Position numbers and translations under genes: made by a program. Of a DNA stretch of 64,000 nucleotides, positions 26,410 to 34,836 are shown one piece after another; position 1 is the stretch's first letter, and the number at the start of each line of letters is the position of its first letter. This DNA is from Candidatus Abyssobacteria bacterium SURF_5 (GTDB lineage: Bacteria; Abyssobacteria; SURF-5), in contig QZKU01000114.1 of NCBI GenBank assembly GCA_003598085.1, positions 35,758 through 99,757 of the forward strand, given 5' to 3'. The notes below the pieces were generated by a model. That model was not told the DNA's origin. It did not search any database and was given only the letters and a program-made list of their open reading frames with translations.

Positions 26410-26447
26410 GGTTGGTCAACCATACAATATACCGGGCGCAATGTCAA
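26410..26447 (-). promoter_or_regulatory. TetR-gene promoter with overlapping inverted-repeat operator
   Basis: On the minus strand TTGACA (26442-26447) and TATGGT (26419-26424) are 17 bp apart. The inverted repeat GGTTG-N2-CAACC (26410-26421) overlaps the -10 box, the usual place for a TetR-type repressor to block initiation. Confidence 0.6.
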
Positions 26448-26537
26448 CTGAAAAATGCGCGACCATCAAGATCGGCAAACACCGGATTGAAAAAAGGAAC
26501 CGTCCAAATGGCTTGAAATAGGCGGAATCTTCAACAT

Positions 26538-26600
26538 GTCTGACAGGTCCGACTGGTCCGACCTGTCCGACTCGTCCGAACTGTCCGACCCGTCCGACAG
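26538..26600. repeat. seven-copy 9-bp tandem repeat (GTCCGACNN)
   Basis: Seven consecutive 9-nt units, GTCTGACAG, GTCCGACTG, GTCCGACCT, GTCCGACTC, GTCCGAACT, GTCCGACCC and GTCCGACAG. The GTCCGA core is conserved in six units and the last bases vary. It lies downstream of the small secreted protein gene and upstream of the TetR promoter, in a 250-bp non-coding stretch. Confidence 0.9.
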
Positions 26601-26644
26601 TTCTTCTTGCTTTGGCATGCGCAGTTGGAGCGGGCAGTTACTCT

Positions 26645-27058
26645 CTAGTATCCTCGATCGCGTCTCATACAAGCGACTCCGGCCGAATCCGCTGCCTTAA
26701 CCGCTCGCACTCCCGCAAAAACGTCTGGCCCGGACGCGATAAACGAGAAGGGAGCTTTGTATTCGGTCGAATATAAGCAGGAGGCGACTAGTTCATGCAA
26801 AGACGCCACTTCGGCAAGACATTCAATCATTTGCCTGAGGCCTGGAGCGCAGGAAATGAGAGGCGGCTCTTCGACGGGCGCCTCAAGGAACGAATCACTT
26901 TGTCTATCCACCGGCTCATCCCCAAGTAGGTCGGAATTGAAGGCCGCACCTTTGATTTGGGCGGCTGTTGCTTCTTCTTCAACTGAATCGGCGGTCGCGG
27001 GTCTTGCGGTAAATGCGGCGAACAAAATCAAGATGATGAATGAATAAGCCTTCCTCAT
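26645..27058 (-). CDS. small exported protein of unknown function
   Basis: 137 residues from the ATG at 27058 (GAGGAGAATC upstream). An N-terminal signal peptide (MRKAYSFIILILFAAFTARPATA) is followed by an acidic, Ala/Glu-rich linker and a C-terminal part with four Cys (SCAPG, MIECL, ASCLYS, VACMR). I do not recognise a family. The Cys spacing could allow disulfides in the envelope. It stands alone, between a tandem repeat and 470 bp of non-coding DNA. Confidence 0.55.
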   Translation of the reverse strand: MRKAYSFIILILFAAFTARPATADSVEEEATAAQIKGAAFNSDLLGDEPVDRQSDSFLEAPVEEPPLISCAPGLRQMIECLAEVASLHELVASCLYSTEYKAPFSFIASGPDVFAGVRAVKAADSAGVACMRRDRGY

Positions 27059-27467
27059 GTACTGATTCTCCTCAACGGGACTACTGCTGTCGGTGTAACT
27101 CACGCTTCTGGTTTGATATGTAAAATATGCCGTATCCGTTCGGTCAATATCTTCATACGCTACTGCTTAAAAGAAGAAGGGTTTTCCCCAGATCACCTCC
27201 TTGACGTGCCGCATTCTCGGGCAAAATGATCCTGAAAATTATGAAATTGTTCGTGAGACGCTCTGGCGTGGGTTTTTATTCAGCCAGCGTGTTGGTTTTT
27301 TCAGTGGGGGCTAAGCCAAACACGTCGCCAAGAATAGCAATTTCTATTCCAGCAAAAGACTTTGTTATTTTCATGGTAAGTGGACAGTAATTACCTGATT
27401 TCCGGTACATACACCCGAAATCGGGAATATGAATATATACAAATCTGATGATTCCCGCAACTACAAT
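27059..27467. other. non-coding stretch
   Basis: No credible coding frame on either strand and no RNA gene recognised. It contains the upstream region of the small exported protein gene, including a weak TTGACC and AT-rich candidate promoter near 27115-27155, and a Pro-poor AT-rich segment without repeats that I can detect. Confidence 0.4.
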
Positions 27468-27513
27468 CCTGAAAAATTAAAAAATCCGGCGACGACAATG
27501 CCGCCGCCGGATT
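27468..27513 (-). terminator. Rho-independent terminator of the 27531-28304 gene
   Basis: Read on the minus strand, AATCCGGCG pairs with CGCCGGATT across a 13-nt loop (27483-27513) and is followed by TTTTAATTTTT. It begins 18 nt after the gene's stop codon. Confidence 0.85.
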
Positions 27514-27530
27514 GTCAATTCAAAAAGAAG

Positions 27531-28304
27531 CTATTCCCATTCGCCCTCGAAAAGCGGCTTGGTAGGATGCTTGGATCTATCAAGTTTCAAGTCTTTGAAG
27601 ACATCGGCTGAGGCTCGAGATTCATTCTCGGTCTCCAAATCGATTCCCATGTCCTCCTTAATATCCTCTAATGCAGCGACAAGAACAAACTGCGTGCCTT
27701 CATGATCCATGAATTCCGGCGGATCCACGTCCGCAAACCGGCGATCTCGAAAGACCTCCTGCAACTTCTTCGGGTATTCAGCTTGCCGCGCCTCCCCCAG
27801 CCCGGCTGAAGGCGGCGTAGGCTTCTCCGGGTTCTTGATGCTCATAATGTAGCTGGCCTCTTCCTCGATCTGAAACTCCTCTTGCGGTTCACCCGGTTCT
27901 TTCGGCAGCTCAAGCGAATACAACAAATGCGTGTGATTGCCGTGCCGGGCGATACGATAGATTCCTTCACCGAGCGGCCGTGCAGCGGGTATTTCTCTCT
28001 CCCCGCGGGTCTTCGTTCGATACTTCTCCTCTCTCAATTCGTCTCGGATCGCCTTCGGATCTTTTCTGACCACCTGGACGAATCCCCAGTACCGCTCTTT
28101 TCCGGATACCGCCGGATCGGGCATCCTTTTTCTTCCAATTATCGACAACCGGTACTTCTTCTCTTTTTCAGGATGAAGAACCATATATAGCCGCTGGACA
28201 TCCTCACGGCTTTCCGGGCTTTCCTCCTCCACCTTCGGCCTGTAAAAGAAATAAATATCCCCTTTTTCGAGTGTACTTACTTTTTCCTTCCTTTCTTGTG
28301 CCAT
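27531..28304 (-). CDS. conserved-looking protein of unknown function, 257 residues
   Basis: Soluble, highly charged and with no membrane segment or signal peptide. The N-terminal half is beta-rich with KGDIYFFYRPKVEEE, VQRLYMVLHPE, YRLSIIGRKRMPDP and RYWGFVQVV; the middle has EGIYRIARHGNHTHLLYSLELP; the C-terminal region contains FADVDPPEFMDHEGTQFVLV followed by an acidic tail. From memory similar proteins of unknown function occur across bacteria and archaea; I cannot confirm this here and assign no role. It is monocistronic with its own terminator. Confidence 0.7.
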   Translation of the reverse strand: MAQERKEKVSTLEKGDIYFFYRPKVEEESPESREDVQRLYMVLHPEKEKKYRLSIIGRKRMPDPAVSGKERYWGFVQVVRKDPKAIRDELREEKYRTKTRGEREIPAARPLGEGIYRIARHGNHTHLLYSLELPKEPGEPQEEFQIEEEASYIMSIKNPEKPTPPSAGLGEARQAEYPKKLQEVFRDRRFADVDPPEFMDHEGTQFVLVAALEDIKEDMGIDLETENESRASADVFKDLKLDRSKHPTKPLFEGEWE

Positions 28305-28530
28305 AATTCAACACCTCTCAGAAAGCTCCCTTCTTCTTGATGAAATGGAAGCAAAATGGCAAAAAGATGTTGCACTATCATCTCTTTTTACCATAACGCT
28401 CGCGTGAGGGAAGGGCAATTACCAATGTCCGGCTTGATTCGGTGCACTTGAGTCGGGGGATGAGTAGTTGGCGCTGAAGGTTTTTTTTCGCGCCGCCCTC
28501 AGCAGGGAGGAAAACACGTACGAGAGCCGC

Positions 28531-29949
28531 TCAAGTCGCTGCGGCCGCCTTCTTCAGCTCGATCTGCGACCGAATTCGCTGGTGTTCGGCCTGTGTGATC
28601 GGATATCGCCGCAGGAGGTAGTAGCCTGCCGCAAAACAGACAGCAGGCAAGATGCTGTACAACGCCTTGATCGTCCAAAAGACCCGCAGCGGCTGCTCGA
28701 CATTCGGGACGTATCCCGAAAGGGCCAGCGCCTGCAGTCCGATGAATGCGGTCAGACCCACCGCCCCCTTCTCAATCAGGAAGAACATCCCGAAGTACGC
28801 TCCCTCCCGCCGATGGCCGGTCTCCAACTCGTCCATATCAATAACATCCGCCATCATCGAGTACGCGATCGCAAACGTGCAGCCGTAGCCGAAGCCTGCA
28901 AGGGCGGCAAGAAATATCCAGATGAGCCATGTGCCAGTATGATAGTAAAGGGAGCCAATGAACACGAGCGACGACATTACCAATGCGTACGACCACGTCT
29001 CCTTCTTGCCGATCCGGCGCGACAGACGCGTCCAGAAAATGATCGAAAGGGCGGCGGCCAAGAGATAGCTCAATATGATGATCGGCGCGATGTCGGATAT
29101 CTTTATCGTGCGCCCCCCCAGACTGAGAAGCAACGGCGCTTGTTCCGACGGCAACGTCACCACATAATCCGCAACATACAGCGTCAATACGGGCACGAGA
29201 GTGTTCCCCATCAACGCGACCACAAACACTACCAGCAGAATTCTGAACGGCCGGTTTCCAGCCAGCGCCCGCAGCCCTTCCTTAACGGGAATCTGCGCTT
29301 TCTTCTGGTTTTCCGGATTCTCCCGAGTATTGAAAAAAGCAACGAAGATAAAGAGTGCGGTTATCGCGCCCACATATATCGAAAGGTAGGAATAGCCGTG
29401 CGCTTTCCCGAACCTGGCCGCGAAAACGGGAGGAGCTATAGTCGCAACCAACGTCCCCACCACTCCAAATAGTTCCCTCACCCCCGTTAGCACCGTCCGC
29501 TCGTGATAGTCCATTGTCATCTCGGCGCCAAGGGAATTATAGGGAATCGAGAAGACGGTCCAAAACGTGTACGTGAGCACGTATGCGGCAGTGACGTAAG
29601 CAAACAGCCAGAGCCCCTGCCAACCGTGCGGCGGAGTCCAAAGCATAAAATAAGCTATTGCGGCTGGTATCGCGCTGATGACGAAGTACGGCCGCCGTCG
29701 CCCCCACCGCGAGCGCGTGCGGTCGGAAATATAACCCATTGCCGGATCTGTCACGGCGTCCCAGAACCGCGCCAGGAGAAACGTCAGCCCGATCAGCCCC
29801 GGATTCAGCAGCAGATCATCAGTGTAAAATTTCGGCAGATAAATGACGACGGTAAGAAACATGATCGCTGAACCGAATCGCGGCAGACCATAACTGATGA
29901 TTTCCTTCTTGGAGAGTTTTCTTGATGAAGAGACGGCTGCAGTCGTCAT
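28531..29949 (-). CDS. GPH-family (MelB-like) MFS sugar/cation symporter
   Basis: 472 residues with 12 hydrophobic helices. The first cytoplasmic-loop signature is strong: LARFWDAVTDPAMGYISDRTRSRWGRRRPY, typical of glycoside-pentoside-hexuronide:cation symporters, with the conserved Asp residues in helix 2 that bind the coupling cation. The second half has DVIDMDELETGHRREGAYFG. The start at 29949 (AGGAG 5 nt before) is preferred to a GTG two codons earlier. It is divergent from tyrosine phenol-lyase across 229 bp. Confidence 0.92.
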   Translation of the reverse strand: MTTAAVSSSRKLSKKEIISYGLPRFGSAIMFLTVVIYLPKFYTDDLLLNPGLIGLTFLLARFWDAVTDPAMGYISDRTRSRWGRRRPYFVISAIPAAIAYFMLWTPPHGWQGLWLFAYVTAAYVLTYTFWTVFSIPYNSLGAEMTMDYHERTVLTGVRELFGVVGTLVATIAPPVFAARFGKAHGYSYLSIYVGAITALFIFVAFFNTRENPENQKKAQIPVKEGLRALAGNRPFRILLVVFVVALMGNTLVPVLTLYVADYVVTLPSEQAPLLLSLGGRTIKISDIAPIIILSYLLAAALSIIFWTRLSRRIGKKETWSYALVMSSLVFIGSLYYHTGTWLIWIFLAALAGFGYGCTFAIAYSMMADVIDMDELETGHRREGAYFGMFFLIEKGAVGLTAFIGLQALALSGYVPNVEQPLRVFWTIKALYSILPAVCFAAGYYLLRRYPITQAEHQRIRSQIELKKAAAAT

Positions 29950-30019
29950 ATGCACTCCTGGCGCAGCCGAGCTTTGGCTGCCGGTGAGACCAAGTACAAA
30001 CGCTTCAACGGCAGGCTGA

Positions 30020-31594
<1,575 letters not shown>

Positions 31595-31661
31595 ATGGCT
31601 CAAAGATGATTTTCTGAAAACCTTCGGCTGAGGGCTGTGTCCGGAAGTAAAGCCTGGAATG

Positions 31662-32972
31662 TCAATCGAGAACACCGGCGACGATTGCAGTCTCTATCGA
31701 TGGCGACCGCATGATCTTTGCGCGGGAAATGGCAAAGGCGGCAATCGCTTCACCGGTGGCGAAGATGACGAAGGCGAGATAGTAGCCGCCGGTCGTGTCA
31801 AAAATGAAGCCCGCCAGCAGCGGCCCTATTGCCCCTCCAGCAACCCCGCTGATAGCAAGCACTCCAAATATCGCGCCCAGCGACTTCAATCCAAAACATT
31901 CGCCGATAATCAGCGGCGCGAGCACCAGTCCGCCGCCGCCGGTAAGGCCGTAAACAAGAACGTACGCAAAAAAGGCCTTTGTCCCGATCAACGGCAATGC
32001 CAGCAGCATGCAAACCGATATCGTTTCCAGGATGTAACACGCTGTGAATACCTTGCGAACAGGAAAGCGGTCAGCCGCAAAACCAAATGTGACGCGGCCC
32101 GCGATGCCCAGTATGGCAACGAGTCCCAGACAGACAGACGCGAGTCGCGTATCGATGCCGGCGTCCGTCAGGACCACCACCAGGTGCGTAATTAAGCCGA
32201 CCCCCGACATCATCGGAAAGAAGAAGGCGGCGGCAATCATCCAGAAAGTTACTGTCCTCATCGCTTGCTGCAGAGTGAACTCTTCCGCCGGCAGCTTCAC
32301 CGTTTTCTCCTGCGAAATGATCTCCTCCAGCCCGCCCGGTTTCATCCGTTCCGACTCACTTCCCTTGCCGTCAGGCAGAAGACCGATCGCGGAAGGACTC
32401 CTTCTCAGGATCAACGCGGCAACAGGGATTACTCCACCCCAAAGGATTACCGCAAGGATCAGATAAGAGATACGCCAGCCGGTCAATTCAATCAAATATT
32501 CTGCCAGAGGCGGCATGAGAAAGCCGCCCGTGCTCCCGCCGATAAGGGTTAATCCCATCGCCGCCCCACGCTTCTTCTGGAACCAGTGGGAAATAATCGC
32601 GCTCAAGGGGATAAGGCTGACGCCGGCAAAGAACACCGAGCCGGCTATCGAAATGACGTACAACTGCCAGAGAGTGGAAATGCCCGCGCGCAACAACAGA
32701 CTCAAGCCCGCAAAAAAAGCCGCCGTTATCATCACCGCGCGTCCGCCCGCGCGATCAGTCCAGTTGCCCCAGAAGGGAGCGGCCAGGCCTCCGACAACCA
32801 GGCTTGCGGAAACGACGCCGGAGAGCGCGGTCCGGCTCCATTTGAACTCTTCGATGAAGACTTTGAAATAGACGGCAAATGTGTATCCAATGCCGCTCAG
32901 AAAGAACATCGCCAGGAAACAAACCGCAACGATATACCAGCCATAGTATATCTTTCGTTTCTCCGCAGTCAC
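31662..32972 (-). CDS. MFS transporter, OFA/MCT-like (carboxylate) family
   Basis: 436 residues from a GTG at 32972 (GGGGAGCAG upstream), with 12 hydrophobic helices. IYYGWYIVAVCFLAMFFLSGIGY at helix 1 and the WSRTALSGVVSASLV stretch resemble the oxalate:formate antiporter and monocarboxylate transporter group. GLTLIGGSTGGFLMPP in helix 4-5 and LTGGGGLVLAPLIIGECFG in helix 10 fit. The likely substrate is an organic acid; pyruvate export or uptake beside tyrosine phenol-lyase is speculative. Confidence 0.88.
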   Translation of the reverse strand: MTAEKRKIYYGWYIVAVCFLAMFFLSGIGYTFAVYFKVFIEEFKWSRTALSGVVSASLVVGGLAAPFWGNWTDRAGGRAVMITAAFFAGLSLLLRAGISTLWQLYVISIAGSVFFAGVSLIPLSAIISHWFQKKRGAAMGLTLIGGSTGGFLMPPLAEYLIELTGWRISYLILAVILWGGVIPVAALILRRSPSAIGLLPDGKGSESERMKPGGLEEIISQEKTVKLPAEEFTLQQAMRTVTFWMIAAAFFFPMMSGVGLITHLVVVLTDAGIDTRLASVCLGLVAILGIAGRVTFGFAADRFPVRKVFTACYILETISVCMLLALPLIGTKAFFAYVLVYGLTGGGGLVLAPLIIGECFGLKSLGAIFGVLAISGVAGGAIGPLLAGFIFDTTGGYYLAFVIFATGEAIAAFAISRAKIMRSPSIETAIVAGVLD

Positions 32973-33047
32973 CTGCTCCCCTTCCGCCAGATCGCTTCGC
33001 AGCTTCAGATGCTCACTTAAAAACCATCAAATGCTTACTGATAAGCC

Positions 33048-33287
33048 TTATTTCTCCGACATAGTATTGAAACTCTCACAGCGCGGACATTGAGAAAGCT
33101 GTTCTTCGCCCGATCCCAAATACATGTACCCGCAGTAATGGCATCTCCATTTTCGCTGAGCAACCCCCTGCCCTCCCAAACTTCCGCTGTGAGCATTCAA
33201 CTCTATCCACATCCAAATCGCAATGATGAATATGAGGATCGTGCCGGCGTAGCCGAGTATGGCGACGTACAAATTCGCGTGCAGCAT
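33048..33287 (-). CDS. small membrane protein with rubredoxin-like zinc ribbon
   Basis: 79 residues. One transmembrane helix (about 7-28, ILGYAGTILIFIIAIWMWI) followed by a cytoplasmic part with two Cys pairs, CHYCGY and CPRCES, about 20 residues apart. This matches a zinc-ribbon or rubredoxin-like knuckle. It is the last gene of the long run beginning at rnr, 3 nt from the TonB-like gene. The function is unknown; membrane location is inferred from the helix. Confidence 0.75.
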   Translation of the reverse strand: MLHANLYVAILGYAGTILIFIIAIWMWIELNAHSGSLGGQGVAQRKWRCHYCGYMYLGSGEEQLSQCPRCESFNTMSEK

Positions 33288-33290
33288 GCG

Positions 33291-33755
33291 TCAATCCTCA
33301 TGAAGAATTCGGGGAAGATCGGGACCCAGAGCAAATTCCGCGGTAGGCATGGGCTTGGACTCAGCCGGCGGCGCAGCGAAAAGTTTATCCGGCGGGCGAG
33401 GGCGAAGTTTATCGGCGGTTTCTTTCACGTCGACAACGGGAAGGAGGGTCTCTTTTAACGTGAAAAGAGCATCCTCCGGTTTGGCTAAATGCCTCCATTT
33501 CGGAACTTCAGATTCCAATTCGGAAAGCACGGCATCGACCGGGAATGCAGGCTCGATTCTCTTCGGCGAGATCCAAACCGCTTCTTTTTGGACGATGTCG
33601 CTCTGACCTCCGCCGCTCGACATGAGCACCAGCGAAAGCTGCTTGACCGGCGGCGGCGTAAAGCTCAGGGTCACCTGCGCGAAGAGGACGACGAAAAGGA
33701 TATGAACGACTACCGAGAAGAGTGCAAATAACGCCGGTTTGCCCGAATGAAGCAC
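33291..33755 (-). CDS. TonB-like protein lacking the usual C-terminal domain
   Basis: 154 residues. An N-terminal signal-anchor helix (about 8-30, FALFSVVVHILFVVLFA) is followed by a periplasmic region rich in Pro and Lys with PPPVKQ, RPRPPDK and PPAESKP. That is the plan of TonB and TolA energy-transducing proteins. The compact C-terminal domain that contacts outer-membrane receptors is not recognisable, and the protein is shorter than a normal TonB (about 240 residues). It follows exbD by 15 nt. It may be a specialised adaptor or a shortened TonB. Confidence 0.7.
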   Translation of the reverse strand: MLHSGKPALFALFSVVVHILFVVLFAQVTLSFTPPPVKQLSLVLMSSGGGQSDIVQKEAVWISPKRIEPAFPVDAVLSELESEVPKWRHLAKPEDALFTLKETLLPVVDVKETADKLRPRPPDKLFAAPPAESKPMPTAEFALGPDLPRILHED

Positions 33756-33770
33756 GAGGTGGCGCCTCCC

Positions 33771-34181
33771 TTACTGCGGCTCTGTCGCTATTCCGAGCGA
33801 CTCGACTCCCACACTTTTCGCAATTCCCATCACTTCCACCAGTTTTCCGGTTTCCACCCTCTTATCAGGCTTGATGAGCACCATCTTCTGGTTGCTCTTG
33901 GTGACCTTCTCCAGCAGGGCTATCGGCAACTGCGCCAGCGGCACCTTTTGATCATTCAAATAGGTCTCATTATTGCGCGTTATCGTGATCACGATATCCT
34001 GTTCCTCCTGAAGCTTGGGCGTGCGCGCCTTTGGAAGCTCCACCAGGATGCCCGTCTGAAGAACAAAACTGGAAGTGAGCATAAAGAAAATCAGCAGTTG
34101 CAGCACGCAGTCGATGAGCGGCGTCATGTTCAGCGCCACCATCACCTTCTCATGGGTAACCGCTTTTTTCCTAAACTGCAT
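33771..34181 (-). CDS. exbD: ExbD/TolR-family biopolymer transport protein
   Basis: 136 residues from the ATG at 34181. A single N-terminal helix contains the proton-channel Asp in NMTPLIDCVLQLLIFFML, and the periplasmic part has VLIKPDKRVETGKLVEVM, which is typical of the ExbD/TolR dimer domain. It overlaps the exbB stop by 11 nt, which indicates coupled translation. With ExbB it forms a proton-motive-force motor. Confidence 0.92.
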   Translation of the reverse strand: MQFRKKAVTHEKVMVALNMTPLIDCVLQLLIFFMLTSSFVLQTGILVELPKARTPKLQEEQDIVITITRNNETYLNDQKVPLAQLPIALLEKVTKSNQKMVLIKPDKRVETGKLVEVMGIAKSVGVESLGIATEPQ

Positions 34182-34800
34182 ACGTCTTTTCCTTTTCTGA
34201 AAGAATATCCAGCAGTTCGGATGACAAGATCTCCATTTCCCAGACCATATTATCAACCTGCGTGACAAAGTAATTATATGCCACCAGTGTTGGTATGGCT
34301 ACAATCAGCCCCCATACCGTCGTTAAGAGGGCCGTCCCGATCCCCCCCGCCAGGTCGCCAGGCGTGACGGCGCCGCCGTGGCTCTGGATGACCATAAATG
34401 CCTCCGTCATACCGACCACTGTCCCAAGCAGGCCGAGCAGAGGCGCGATATTGGCTATAGTCGCCAAAACGCTCAGGTAGCGCTCCAAACTTGGAATGAC
34501 CAATAATCCGGCGTCCTCGACGGCCTCTCGAATCTCCGACCTCGGCCGGCCGTGCTTGAGCAAACCGGCTTTCAGAATAAAAGCAAGCGGTCCTCCGGTT
34601 TCCTCACACAGCGTGATCGCCTCGGATATCCTGTTGTGTTTCAGGATTTCGCGAATGTTATCCATAAGGTCTTTCGAGTAAGCACGCGCCCTCCGGAGAC
34701 TGAAGAATCGCTCCAGAATCAGAGAAACCGCAACCAATGAGCAGCCGAAGATGGGGATCATCAACCATCCGCCGCCCGTGATAATATTGATTTGAGACAT
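34171..34800 (-). CDS. exbB: MotA/TolQ/ExbB proton channel family protein
   Basis: 209 residues with three hydrophobic helices: one near the N-terminus (WLMIPIFGCSLVAVSLIL) and two in the conserved channel region (IANIAPLLGLLGTVVGMTEAFMV and GGIGTALLTTVWGLIVAIPTLVAYNYF). The GLLGTVxGM and GIxxALxTTxxGLxVAIP patterns are the ExbB signature. Start 34800 follows GAGGAGG. It is the second gene after the giant TPR protein and is coupled to exbD. Confidence 0.94.
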   Translation of the reverse strand: MSQINIITGGGWLMIPIFGCSLVAVSLILERFFSLRRARAYSKDLMDNIREILKHNRISEAITLCEETGGPLAFILKAGLLKHGRPRSEIREAVEDAGLLVIPSLERYLSVLATIANIAPLLGLLGTVVGMTEAFMVIQSHGGAVTPGDLAGGIGTALLTTVWGLIVAIPTLVAYNYFVTQVDNMVWEMEILSSELLDILSEKEKTYAV

Positions 34801-34836
34801 TCCTTCCTCCTCTGTTCTTTGATTCCGCAAACGCTC

